A stretch of 64,000 nt of DNA from Karstenula rhodostoma CBS 690.94. Its lineage: Eukaryota > Ascomycota > Dothideomycetes > Pleosporales > Didymosphaeriaceae. The notes below the pieces were generated by a model that was given only the letters and a program-made list of their open reading frames with translations, made no database searches and had not been told where the DNA came from. Below are positions 26,250 through 38,399 of the stretch, piece by piece. How positions within the stretch are numbered: the stretch's first letter is position 1; each line of letters begins with the position of its first letter. The stretch lies in contig MU001505.1 of NCBI GenBank assembly GCA_010093485.1, positions 1,329,375 to 1,393,374 of the forward strand, given 5' to 3'. A program made the translations under genes and the position numbers.

Positions 26250-29200
26250 CTTATAGAATTTAAAACTAAACTTCTATACTAGAGATAGATAGGAATAGAT
26301 ATTTTTTATTTTAATAAATAGAAAGTAAATACCTTACCCCTATAATAGAAAGGTATTAACTATAATATTATTTTTACTAAAAATATTAGTACTTTAAAGA
26401 CCTCTCTACTATATTTTATATTCCTTAATAAGCTAGAATTACTATACCTATAAATTTAAAATATAATAAAAAAAGAATTTATTTCCTTTAATAATATTAG
26501 CTTTACCTCCCCTATTTTATATATAAAGAAGTCTAAAGGGGAGTAGTATCTTTATATTAATTATAAAAAACTTAATAGTATTACTAAGAAAAATATTATT
26601 TCTATACTATATATATATTATAGAGATTTACTATAAGGTAGGGTAACTTAATAAAGTAGGGGGGATAAAAAGGCGTATTATACTTTTACTAATACACGAA
26701 TAAAGGGGGACTAAAAAAGTGGCTAAGGCGCGCTTTCTATATTATTATTAGAAAAAAACTCTTATATATCTATTTAGAATATATATATTTACTAAGCTAG
26801 ATTTATAATAGACCTTTTACTATATATAACTTATTAAATATACCTCTAACCTCTTTATATTTTAAATTTAATATAGTAATTTTAAATATAATATTCTTCC
26901 TTTTAGTTTAACTAATAGACTAGTATTATTTTAATACTTTATTAATATAATTCTAGCTAATATAATTAATTTAATTTATATAGTTTATATTAATAATATC
27001 CTTATCTACTCTAAGGACTTTCTAGAGTATAAGATATATATATTTAAAGTTATTAAATAGCTAAAAGAGTATTACCTCTATTATAATATTAAAAATAGTA
27101 AGTTTATTATTTAAGAAATTAAATTTCTAGACTTTATTATTACTACTAATAGAATCTATAAAGACCTTAAAAAGGAAACTATAATATAAAACTAAAAAAA
27201 GCTTACTAGCCTTTATACTCTCTAATTTTTTTTAGAATTCTATAACTACTATTAGAACTACTCTAAAAACTATAGATATATTATTTAACCCCTTACTAAG
27301 TTAACTAAAAAAAAAATATATTATAAGTTTAAAAATAGGGAATATACTATTTTTTAAACTATAAAAAATCTTTTTTACTTAGATAATTTTATTATATAGT
27401 ACTCCCCCTACTATAAGATATAGATAGAGACTAATACTAGTAATAATATTATTATAGGTATTATCTTATAAATATAAAATAATAGAATATAGAAATCTTT
27501 TAACTTCTATTTATATAAAATAAAACTAGTAGAAATAAATTATAATATTTATAATAAAGAAATACTTACTATTATAGATAGATTATATATATAGTATATC
27601 TAGCTTATTAGTTTATAGTTAGAAAAACTATTTACTATTATTATAAACTATTATATACTTAAATACTTCTCTATAAAATAAAAACTTATACTCTACTAGA
27701 TTTATTAATTAGAATTATTATTCTATTATAACTATATAATTATATTTTATTCTAGATCTATAAATATTATAGCTAATATACTATTATAGAAATAGAAAAA
27801 ACTAGTTATATAGAAAATAAAGACTAAATTAGGCTATATAATATACTTCTTCCCCTAATAATAGAATATTACTAATAATAATACTAATAATAAAAACTAT
27901 AAAATAGTAGTATTAGTTACTATAACTAAGTTAAACTAATAGAGTAAAAAGGCTAAATTATAAAACTTTTTTATTATACTAGTAGATTATCTACTTAAAG
28001 TAAATTATACTAATCTAATCTTAGAATTACTTTAAGAGGTTATTTTTAAACTAAATAGTAAATATAATATAATACCTTCTAGACTTTTTTTATACTAAAA
28101 CTAGTTAGTTTTAAATAATTCTTATTAATATAGTTTACTCCTACTAGATAACTATATACCCTAGTACTAAAAAGATTTATAAACTTATTTAAGAATTATA
28201 TTATTAGAGTTATATATATATAAATATTAAATAGTTTATATAAAATTATAAAATCTACTACTAAACTAAGCCCTTTTATAATAAAAAACTAGGCCTACTC
28301 TAGTTACTATCTATTCTAGAGACTATATAGTAAAATATCTCTATAGACTTTAAAAATTTTTTACTAGACTAAAAGGGCTTTAATAATATTATAGTTTATA
28401 TATACTATTTTAGTAAATATATCTTTTTACTACTATACTATAAGATAATTACTATAAAATAGACTATTTCTCTTTACTACTAATATATTTAGAGAATTTT
28501 TAATATCCTAAAATTTATTATATTAGATTAATAGCTATAGTTTACTTCTAATTTTACTAGTAAAATATATTACCTTATAGATATATAATAGAAACTTATA
28601 TCTATAGATTATACTTAAATAAATAACTAAACTAAAATATATAATAAATATATTAACTAGTATCTTTATCTATTTATTAATAAATTTTAAAATAATTAAT
28701 TAAATCTACTCTTTTTAATAGACTAGGTATAAGCCTTTTTATTTAATAAATTTACTAGCTTCTCTCTATATAAAATTAAGTTTAGCTATAAAACTAAAGT
28801 TTTTTAAAACTAAAAAAATAAAGTTAGATTACTTAAAAACTCCCCTAATAATATTAATTCTAAGTAAGTCTATAAATTTATTATTACTTACTTTAAAACT
28901 AATACTTAGGTTTATAACTAGGCCTATTAGAATCTTATTATAGTATAAAACTTAATAGTAAAATAAACTAATAAATATTACTAACTATCTAACTTTATTA
29001 TTAATAACTTTATTTATATTATTTTAAAAGGCTTTTTAATATCGTATTCCTCTATTAAGCTTAATAAATAAATATATAGTCTATACTATATTATAGTAAT
29101 AAAAAAGTTATTCTATAAATTTAAATTACTATTATATATAAAAGTTTACTTAGTATTTTATATAGACTATTTTTAAAAAGTATCTAATAATCTACTTTCT

Positions 29201-29700
29201 AGATAATACTAACTATAAAAACTACTAACTAAAGTTAATAATATTTTAAAGTAAAAAGTATTACTTATTTATAATAGTTAACTAAGCTAGAGAAAACTCT
29301 AGTACTAAGTAATATAGTAAGACTATAATTTAAATAATATATAGTATCTAGTATTTAACTTTAGAAATACCTTATAGCTAGTAGATAATTTTTATAATAC
29401 TAATTTTTAGGTAGCTAGGCCTCTTAAGTACTTAGATACTTAAAAGAAAGTTACTTTTAATAAAGTATTTTTAAATAGTAATTTTAAAAATAATATACCT
29501 ATTAAAATAGGTAGTTAATAAAGGATTACTTAAAAATAGGCTAATTAGTAGAGTAGTCTAATCTAAATAGTCTATTTAGTATTTATAAAATATACTTATC
29601 TTATACTTTTTAGTACTATAAAGAATTAAACTTTATATATTAAGTATTTTAAGACTTTAATTATAGATAAGGAATTTAAAATTTTAAACTAGATTTTAAC
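26250..29700 (+). pseudogene. Gypsy-3 pol remnant (RT, RNase H, integrase, chromo-like tail)
   Basis: The RT fingers read as a FTSPILYIKKSKGE..YLYINYKKL series at about 26505-26575 (a YVDYRKLN-type motif). A Z element then interrupts at 26611-26733, and RT resumes with LPFSLTNRLV-like sequence near 26895. The catalytic box YIDD appears as YINN at 26986-26997. RNase H is at about 27425-27620, including NYNIYNKEIL near 27540. Integrase core is at about 28350-28780. The tail near 29265-29440 reads RKLQYQV...FNFRNT...ARPPKYL-like, resembling the chromodomain tail common in fungal Gypsy integrases. Multiple stops; dead. Confidence 0.85.
26611..26733 (-). mobile_element. Family Z retroposon, truncated copy inside Gypsy-3 RT
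   Basis: Duplication TTTCTATACTAT (26599-26610) and TTTCTATATTAT (26734-26745), one C/T difference. The insertion cuts RT between the fingers and palm motifs. Keeps AATACACGAATAAAGG, so it postdates much of the RIP in its host. Confidence 0.87.
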
Positions 29701-30021
29701 CTCTTTTTATAGAATTAGGGAATCCTATATAATATATATATAATAGTATATAACTAACTACTTAGATAAATTCTAAATAAAAATATTTTTATATAAGAAA
29801 TTATAGAGCTCTATATAATTATACTAGAGTAGAATATTCTAATCTAGTTTATAACTATATATATTTAATAGAAATCTTTTTAATAATATAAAAGATATTT
29901 TTCTTTATTTTTATTTTCTTTTCTTTAGACTAATTTACTTTTTTTTTTTTTTTATAGATTTAGATATTCTTATAGTCCTTAGAGACTATTATAATCCTAG
30001 ATTATACTTAAAAATAGGTAG

Positions 30022-30264
30022 TATAAGGATTAATTTAACTTAAAATTAAATTCCTTTATAGAATTTACTTATCTTTAAGTTTAGGCCTTATCTAGTAGCC
30101 TGTATATAGATTAGTTAGTAAATTCTAAATACCTCTATATAGAGAGTTTCTCCCTAAAACCCTTTCTATTTTAGTATTTTAAGTTTAGTCTTAATTTATA
30201 TAGTTTCTTTTATCTATTTAATTCTAAAAGTATTTATTCTATTTAATTATATTCTAGCCTTATA
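30022..30264 (+). repeat. 3' LTR of Gypsy-3 (243 bp)
   Basis: Matches 21785-22027 in length and sequence, and ends CTAGCCTTATA before the ATTAG duplication. Keeps one TG (CCTGTATA near 30103) lost in the other LTR. Confidence 0.95.
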
Positions 30265-31083
30265 ATTAGTAAACTATTAGCTATAACTATTATATACTAT
30301 AATAAAGATTTTATTAAATTAAAAGGGCTAGTTTTTTCTAAATAATATTTATATTTTTTTTTATATACTAGTACTTAGGTATATACTCTTTAGTTCTATA
30401 TATACTATTAGTTACTAATTATTTCTAAAATAGTAGGTAAGTATATTTTAGTATTACTATAAGGTTTTTATAGGCCTAATCCTTTTATTACCTTAAAAGG
30501 ACTACCTACTATAAATAGTTAAAAACTTCTAATATAATTCCTAATCTTTATAAAATAATATACTTTTCTATCTATTTTATTTTATTATATATCTTACTCT
30601 TTACTACTATAATAGCTACTAGTTTATTTAAGCCCTTTAAGTAAAAAGGTATATTTAGATATAAGTCTATTATTTTTCTAATTATAGTAAATATAAAGTT
30701 AAATATAAATATATTATAATTAAAAACTCTAGTAAGTATATTAAGGGTTATTTTACTACTATACTCTATAATAAAATTATAAAATATACTAATATAGACT
30801 AAGTCTAGTAGGGTAATATTTATTAGTATTATAAGTATAGATACTATAGTTATAATTTATTAAAATAATTATAAAGTAGTAGAAAAGGTATAGATTATTA
30901 TAAGTAGAAAGAAAAAAAAATAGTTTTAGTTAAATATAATAACTATAGATTATAGTAGATAGTAGATATATTTATATATAGTAAATAATTACTATATATC
31001 TATATACTATATATTACTAAAGTAGCTTACTTATTATAGTTTATTATATATACTACTAAGCTAGTTATAATAGATTAGTATAA
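30265..31083. repeat. Family X, copy B, right part
   Basis: Continues X after Gypsy-3 and matches 5527-5790, 7118-7456 and 7587-7835 of copy A. It lacks the Y element and the Z element at 7457, so it supplies the empty site for both. Similarity stops near 31083; 31084-31187 is an unassigned spacer before the next Z element. Confidence 0.78.
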
Positions 31084-31967
31084 TTTATAATAAATATTAC
31101 TATATCTATTATATATTTTACTAAAATAAAGGTTAACTTACTAATATAAAAGTATAAATATATATCTATAAATAATATTTTAATAAAATACTTTAGATAC
31201 TAGTATTAGTTAATTACCTTTTTATTTATTTATTTAGAATTCTTATTTTACTAAGTTAAGTTTATTTAATTACTATTTTTCCTTAGAACTAGTTATTAAA
31301 ATCTATTAAAAGCTACTAATTATAGCTAGATACTAGTTAATTTTATATTATAATCCTTATTATTTTATTCCACTATTAATATAATACTAAGCTCCCTTAA
31401 TATTTTATAATTAAATACTATATACCCCTATTATTATTATTAAATACTAATTATATATAATTACTATTTCTATTATTTTTTATTTTTTATCCTTTACTTT
31501 TTATCCTTTATTTTTTACCTTTTACCTATTACTCTATAGGCTCTATACTTAGAATTTAGAATAGAACTTAAAATTCTTTTATTATTATTATTACTATTAC
31601 TATTATTTATATTTATACTACTATATTATATAGAATTTCTTATATTTAGTAGATATTTACTTTATTATTTATTACCTCTATTATAAACTTTTTATTTTCC
31701 TTAGTTTTCTTTTTATTATTACTATAGTAATTCTATATACCCTATATTTTCTATTACTATAATATATATTTATAGTCTAGAAATAATAGATATTATATTA
31801 CTAGCTAATTTAGTTTATATAATTTAAGTATTTTCTTTATACCTATATATATTTTAGATTTAAATTCTAGCTAGCTCTTAACTTTTTAGATATTATAATT
31901 ATTACCTATTATTACTATTATTATTTAAATACCCTTACTATACTTCTCTACTTTATTATAGGTATTA

Positions 31968-31968
<1 letters not shown>

Positions 31969-32063
<95 letters not shown>

Positions 32064-32073
32064 NNNNNNNNNN

Positions 32074-32168
<95 letters not shown>
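31969..32168 (+). repeat. (ATT)n microsatellite with assembly gap
   Basis: About 200 bp of uninterrupted ATT repeats on both sides of ten N residues. It lies where other Z copies have only a short TTATTA before CCCTAGATAG, so the array expanded inside the element. True length is unknown because of the gap. Confidence 0.97.
32064..32073. other. Assembly gap (10 N)
   Basis: Ten N bases in the middle of the ATT array, probably a gap of unknown size where reads could not span the repeat. Confidence 0.99.
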
Positions 32169-33004
32169 CCCTAGATAGATAATAGGGAATAGATATATTA
32201 CTACCTATATTAGTTTATTATTAGTTAGGTTAATTCTAAGGTATAGATAATATATTAGTAAGTCTAATAAAAACTATAAATATTATACTATATTATTAAA
32301 TAGAATTTATAGTATACTAGGAATAGGTATTTTAATTATATTTTTTTTATATACTATTAATAACTAATAGAGTATAGAATAGGAGAAAGTAATATAGGTA
32401 GTAGTATCTACCTATATATATTTTTCTTCTAGTTTTAATAAAAACTATTTTTTTTAATATCTTATTAACTCTCTATAGTTAGATTTTTTATATATTAGTA
32501 GGTATATATTAAGTCTATTTTAGCTAGCCTTATACTAGTTCTATTTTAGATAGCTTAGTATTATATCCTTTTTAATTAGTCTATATATAGATACTAGATA
32601 AGTTTTAATTACTTTTTTAGTCCCCCTTTATTTATATATTAGTAAAGTATAATATACCTTTTTATCCCCCCTATTTTATTAAATTACCCTACCTAATAGT
32701 AAATCTCTATAATATATTTTAGATAGTAGCTATAATATTTATTATTATATTTCTTCTATTAAAAAAAATATTTATTTCTACTATTAAAATTAATATTTAT
32801 ATAGCTATTAAGATTACTATTAATATAGTTACTTAATATTAAAAAATCTCTATATACTTTATAAAAGTATTTAAAAATATAGGGCTAGTATAAGATAAAT
32901 AGGGGAGAGGTAATCTAGAATTCTCTCTAAAAAATAGAGGGAAATAGAAAAACTTCTAGAAGAAAAGAATAGAATTTTTTAGTAGAAAAATCTCTATTAT
33001 ATAT

Positions 33005-33140
33005 TATAAAAAGTTTTTACCTTACTAGTATATATAGGTAGCTAGCGTAGTCCTATATACACTCCTATATAATTAAGTATCCTAGGCGCCTAGTATATAC
33101 TAGCCAGCCCTATATTTATATATATATATATATATATATA
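33005..33140 (-). repeat. Small repeat with central palindrome, copy 1
   Basis: The reverse complement matches 55690-55845: both run from GTAAGGTAAAAAC... at one side to TATAGGGCT at the other. The middle holds CTAGGCGCCTAG at 33082-33093, a perfect 12-bp palindrome. The other copy has CTAGATATCTAG, still a perfect palindrome although changed at both symmetrical sites. GTAG and ACAC remain, so it is less mutated than its surroundings. Function unknown. Confidence 0.75.
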
Positions 33141-33142
33141 TA
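33117..33142. repeat. (TA)n run
   Basis: Alternating TA dinucleotides next to the palindromic repeat. Confidence 0.9.
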
Positions 33143-33731
33143 ACTATAGCCTATATATATTTATATAAATTAATAATATATTAGTAAGTAGCTTAGTAAG
33201 TAAAAAAAATAAAAAAATTATAAATTTAAAACTTTAAAGGCCTTACTACTATATAATAATATAATAGGTTAGTTATACTAGTAACCTATATAGGAATTCT
33301 ATCTTAATCTAAAATATAAGGTTTTATTATATTAAAAATATAAAAAATATAGTTTTATAATATATTTAAAGAACTAAAATAGATAAAAACTAGTAACTTA
33401 GTAAAGAAAACTAGTTTATTTTAAATATTAATTAATAACTCTATAACTAATAGACGTTTTAATAATATTATTTAAAAATATAATTATATATAACTAATAG
33501 TATATAAATATAATATAATATTATATAATATATATTTAAATTAGTAATAAATAAAGTTTTCTTTATATTATTAAGTAATTATATAATATAAAATAGATAT
33601 TTTTAAATAAATAAAATTATATAAGGATTTCTCTATAGATTTATTAAAAAATTATAATTATACCTTTAATATTATAAAAGTTATTAAAGAATAAAGAAAT
33701 TCTCTTTTATAGAGATTTTATATAAATCTAG

Positions 33732-33773
33732 TATACCTATATATACCTATATATACCTATATATACCTATATA
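33732..33773 (+). repeat. 10-bp tandem repeat (ACCTATATAT)n
   Basis: About four units of ACCTATATAT in perfect tandem, just left of a Z insertion. Confidence 0.92.
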
Positions 33774-33801
33774 TTCTAGATAATATAGATATAAATATAT
33801 A

Positions 33802-34333
33802 TCCCTAGATAGACAGTAGGGAATAGATATATTACTACCTACGTTAACTTATTATTAGTTAGGTTAATCCTGAGGTATAGGTAATGTATTAGTAAGCCTA
33901 ATAAGAACTATAAGTATCGCGTTATTAAGTAGGATTTATAGTATACTAGGGATAGGTATTTTAATTATATTCTTATACACTATTAATAACTAGAGTATAG
34001 GATAGGAGAAAGCGATGTAGGTAGTAATACCTACCTATATATATTTTTCTCCTAGTCCTAGTCCTAATAAAAACTATCCTTTTTAATACCTTATTAACTC
34101 TCTATTATTAGATTTCTTATATATTAGTAGGTATATACTAAGCCTATTTTAACTAGTTTTATACTAGTTCTATTTTAGATAGCTTAGTATTATACCCTTT
34201 TTAGTTAGCCTATATATAAATACTAGGCGTGCCTTAGCCACTTTTTTAGTCCCTTTATATATTAGTAAAGCGCGATACCTTATATTATCTACCCCTTTAT
34301 TAATTTACCTGCCCTTATAGTAATCGTATATAA
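33802..34333 (+). mobile_element. Family Z retroposon, 5'-truncated copy (532 bp)
   Basis: Starts at the CCCTAGATAGACAG segment, just after the position of the microsatellite in the full-length copy, and runs to the family 3' end. A 12-bp duplication TATAAATATATA lies at 33790-33801 and 34334-34345, in low-complexity sequence. Keeps several CG and TG sites (ACCTACGTTAAC, AATGTATTAG, AAGCGATGTAGG), so it helps read the original 5' half. Confidence 0.82.
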
Positions 34334-34345
34334 TATAAATATATA

Positions 34346-37027
34346 TAAATATATATATTTATATAGCTTTTCTAAAAAACTTTTTATAATATATATTATA
34401 GTAGCCCTAGCTAAGGGGAGTAAATAGAACTTATTTTTATTAAAAAATATAAATATTTAGGTCTAAAAGATAAATTTTTATATTTATACTATAGTAATAA
34501 AAATAAGAGTAATAATAAAACTAATAGTAAAAGTAATACTAATTAGAATACTAAAAGTAATAATAAAAATAATAATAAAATTACTAATAATAATAAAATC
34601 TCCCCTAAAACTAATAGAAGTATTAGATATTATAGTAATTTATAATAACTTATTATAAGTTAGTATAACTAAATATATAGCTAGTTTACTATATACTATT
34701 AAAAATAGTATAGTTAAGTAATTACTAGAAGACTAGTATACTATTATTATATATTAATACTATATTATTATATAAGGAATATAATATAACTTAATACTAG
34801 AAAGGCCCTTATTAAGGGCTTAGTAAAAAAGATATATTAATAATTTCTATTATAGAGACTTATTAATAATTAATTCTATAGTAATTTACTATAATTTTAT
34901 TTATTAAGAATACCCTTATATTTAATCTTAGAGTTAAAATTAAAGTTAAACTTTATTTTTAGTTCCCTCTATACTTTTAGTAAAGTCTTATTATTAAGAT
35001 ATAAACTATTTACTATATAATAAAAATACTTTTTTATAAAGTAATTATAATAGCTCTTACTAATTACTATTTTTAAAAAATCTCTAAAGTAATATATAGT
35101 AATATCTATAATACTAGAAAATTTATTAGGATAAAGCTTTATATATAATTTAATAATCTTAATTTACTATAATAGATATTTAGCTTAATTAGTTTATAGA
35201 AACTTATAAAGTATTATATTTAACTAGCTATAAAATATATACTATATAGGTTTTATATCCCTATATATTTTAGGTAATATATAAAAAAGATTAAAACTTT
35301 ACTAAATAATTTCCTAATTTTTAAGTATAATAAATATAGGCTTAGTATATATAATATTACTATATAAATAAATTAAATATATTAAAAGTAATATATAAAT
35401 TACTATAGTTTATAATAAGTAATTATATACTATATTTTATAATTACTTAGTATATATTAGAGTATTTTATATAAATATAAATTTTATTTTTAGTCTTTAG
35501 TATATATATAGCTAGATATTAAAGAGCTAGTCTAGATTAAATATATATTACTTATAGTATATAAAGACTAGAAGATAAATTATAGATTATTAGTAATAAA
35601 TATAGTAAAATATTCTAATAAGCTATAGTATTAATATAATTATAAAATCTATATAGCTAGGTCTATACTATTTATATCTAATATAAACTAAATAAATAGC
35701 CTATTAAATATAGGCCTATATAATAATAATATAAACTATAATAATAAAAATAATAATAGTAAAATATATATTAAAGATAATAATAATAAGGTAGATACTA
35801 AAGCTAGTAGTAATACTAAAAGTAATATTATATAGAGCTTTAATATAGTATTAATATATAGATATTATAAAAATATTAACTATATTACTAGTAATTATTA
35901 ATAAATAGTTTTAATATTCTTATATATAGTAAGTACTTTAGTTATAAATAGTTACTAGATTTTTAAGAATATTACTAGTTAGTAAGTAGGTACTTTTATA
36001 TATAAATTATTTTATTAGTTATAATAAAGGTATTATCTCCTAGTATATATACTAGTATATAGTATACTAATAGTAAGTTATAGTAATAACCTATATATAC
36101 TATATATTATAGAGATTTACTATAAGATAGGGTAACTTAATAAAGTAGAAGGGATAAAAAGGTATATTATATTTTACTAATATATAAATAAAGGGGAACT
36201 AAAAAAGTGGCTAAGGCTTACCTAGCGTCTATATATAAGCTAACTAAAAAGGGTATAGTACTAAACTATTTAAAATAAACTTAGCGTATACCCGCTAATA
36301 TATAAGAAATCCAACTATAGAGAATTAATAAGGTATCGAAAATATATACTATTTAAAGATAATATAAGCTATATATTTACTAAATAGTTATATAATATCT
36401 AGTATACTAAAGGAGATATTAACCTTTTATTTATAAATAAATATTTATTAAACTTTTTATTTAATATATAGTTTTAAAATACTAAATAGTAGTATATATA
36501 TTTAAATAATATTAAAATAAATACTATTAATTATAGTTAGAAAGAATACTCTATATATCTATCTATTTAAAATAAAATACTTAATAAAGTCTAGACTAGA
36601 AAAGTAGAATAATTTTTTTTATAAAATATACTTAGGGTAATAGAGTTTTAGATTAGATTTAAGCTATTTAAAAAATACTTAATATATACTCTAAAGTAAA
36701 TACTAAAGAATATAACTAATAGTAATAGTTTTTACTATAAGATAAAAATATATATAAATTTATAAAACTCTAATTAATAGTAGAATATATAAATATAACT
36801 ATCTAATAACTCTACTATTATACTTATTATAATTAAAGTTAATAAAATATAACTTAATAACTATTATAGTAACTAGATAGTATAACTAGTATATATATTA
36901 ATAGGTAATCTAGATATATATATTTAATAGTTAAAAAAGGTTTTAGGTAATATTTTTACTACTATACTATTAATTATTAAGTAGTATAATAGAGATATTA
37001 CTATAAATATATACTATAAAGTAATAA
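34346..37027. other. Unclassified RIP'd repeat hosting Z and Y insertions
   Basis: About 2.4 kb (excluding the Z copy at 36104-36341) with no recognised protein. The plus strand is A- and N-codon-rich, with AATAATAAAA-type tracts near 34500-34600 and 35730-35790, and gives K-, N-, Q- and R-rich pseudo-translation that may have been a capsid-like or disordered protein. That is a guess from composition only. Family Y inserted at its right end. Confidence 0.45.
36104..36341 (-). mobile_element. Family Z retroposon, truncated copy (238 bp)
   Basis: Exact 11-bp duplication ATATATACTAT at 36093-36103 and 36342-36352. It extends past the common short form through TATACCCGCTAATA to GGTATCGAAA, so its truncation point differs from its neighbours. 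Confidence 0.87.
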
Positions 37028-37347
37028 TAAAATTATTAGTTACTTCTAAGTAAGAGGGGTTATTTAAACTACTTTATTATATATTTTTAGTAATTTATAT
37101 TACTTTATATTATTTCTATATATACTATATTTTTATCTAAACTTTCTCTAATTACTAATAATAATACTAGTCTTAATTAGAATTATAAATTTAGTTAGCT
37201 ATATTTTTCTATTTAATTCTACTAATATCTATAAACTATAATATACTATTATAATAATAATAATAATATTTATAGTAACTATTAATATTAAAATATATAT
37301 ATATCTAGTTTATATACCTTATAATAAAGAAATATTATATACCCTAT

Positions 37348-37495
37348 ATATTATAGAGATTTACTATAAGGTAGGGTAGCTTAATAAAATAGGGGGGATA
37401 AGAAGGTATTATACTTTACTAATATATAAAGGAACTAAAAAAGTGGCTAAGGCGCGCCTAGCGTCTATATATAGGCTAACTAAAAGGGGCATAGC
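37348..37495 (-). mobile_element. Family Z retroposon, truncated copy in Y
   Basis: Exact 12-bp duplication TATATACCCTAT at 37336-37347 and 37496-37507; Y copy 1 shows the empty site near 6098. Keeps GTGGCTAAGGCGCGCC. Confidence 0.9.
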
Positions 37496-38019
37496 TATAT
37501 ACCCTATTAGATATTATTACTATCTATAAGAGAAAAGAGAACTATATACTATTATTTATATATATTACTAGTCTTAATATAATATCTATTTCTAAAGTTA
37601 GTAATATATTTAATAATAATAAGGTATAGAATTTATTTAATATTTATCTTCCTTATTTATACTTTTACTTATTCTATATTTTATATATATACTTAAATAA
37701 GTTTTATAACTCTATAGTCTACTTTTAATAATAGTAAAATAAACTCTTTATAAATAGAGAATCTACTAAGTCTAGATTACTCTTTTTTTTAATAATATAA
37801 TTCTATATATTTTTAGTCTTATTAATTATAGCTCTATATTCTAAGGTAACTAGACTCTTAAAAAGGGATTAGAAGAAAACTAGTATAAGAAATTCTAAGA
37901 GGCTACCTTTTACTAGTAACTAATACTTTAAAATTTTAAAATAATTATTTATAATCTAGATATAAATAGCTAGATAGTTTTCTAATAAATACTTAATTAT
38001 TTTAATTTTTATAAAGTTA

Positions 38020-38225
38020 TATTAAGAATGTGAATAATACTTGGCAATATTAGGGTTTACAGAGCTCCAATTAGCCGCGATAAGGGGTGCCTCAACCCAA
38101 GTACTAAACTAATTTAGGACGAGTGTAGTATATAACTAGCCTTTCTAGTAATCTTTTCTTATATAGCAATCTAATTAATTCGCTCCCTAAATAAAGGGAT
38201 ATTTAAGCTCCTTTTTTCTACTATA
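38020..38225 (+). repeat. 5' LTR of Copia-1 (206 bp)
   Basis: Starts TATTAAGAATGTG, ends TTTTTTCTACTATA. The first half keeps about ten CA/TG pairs (e.g. ACTTGGCAATATT, GCCGCGATAAGG) that are TA in the 3' LTR. Confidence 0.96.
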
Positions 38226-38243
38226 GTTATAAGCCTAGCGCTT
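38226..38243 (+). other. Copia-1 primer-binding site (initiator Met half-tRNA)
   Basis: GTTATAAGCCTAGCGCTT starts at the first base after the LTR. Undoing two RIP changes gives GTTATGAGCCCAGCGC, the complement of the anticodon arm of eukaryotic initiator tRNA-Met, whose anticodon loop contains CUCAUAA. Drosophila copia primes with a 5' half of this tRNA in the same way, so priming by a cleaved initiator tRNA is inferred. Confidence 0.8.
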
Positions 38244-38399
38244 AGAATATAGGATAATTCTCCCTATATACTTTACTACTTAAATATACCCTCTTAGATT
38301 CTCCTATTATACTAAAAGCCTTTTTTATTTAATAAAGCTATAAGCGATTTAACTATTCTAATTACTTAGACCTAGCTTATTAATTAAACGAGCTAGCCT

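Larger units (their letters stand above)
21785..30264 (+). mobile_element. Ty3/Gypsy Gypsy-3, complete (8.5 kb, two Z insertions inside)
   Basis: Identical-length LTRs (243 bp) flank a pol with RT, RNase H, integrase and a C-terminal chromo-like domain. The 5-bp duplication is GTTAG (21780-21784) / ATTAG (30265-30269), and family X copy A has the empty site near 5527. It is a different family from Gypsy-1/2: LTR, leader and integrase tail share nothing obvious. Z elements at 22554-22705 and 26611-26733 inserted later; without them it is about 8.2 kb. Confidence 0.93.
31200..32713 (+). mobile_element. Family Z retroposon, full-length copy (1.5 kb)
   Basis: Flanked by ATACTTTAGATA (31188-31199) and ATATTTTAGATA (32714-32725), a 12-bp duplication with one C/T change. 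Its 5' start CTAGTATTAGTTA is the same as in the copy at 60908, which argues that this is the true 5' end. The 3' end is the CTCTATAATA end common to the family. It contains the (ATT)n microsatellite and gap. Poly-pyrimidine TTTTTAT/CCTTTAC repeats lie near 31480-31525. No ORF or protein motif was recognised; it appears non-coding. Confidence 0.88.
32726..33789. other. Unclassified spacer with simple repeats
   Basis: AT-rich sequence between two Z copies. It holds an inverted-copy repeat (33005-33140), a TA run and a 10-bp tandem repeat, listed separately. No gene remnant was recognised in the rest. Confidence 0.5.

Noticed and set aside
32560..32713. Z copies as solo LTRs
   Set aside because: Copies have different lengths with one ragged end and TSDs of 10-17 bp; solo LTRs would have two fixed ends and 4-6-bp TSDs.
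33117..33142. TA run as replication origin or cruciform hotspot
   Set aside because: TA runs are common by chance in such AT-rich sequence; nothing else supports an origin.
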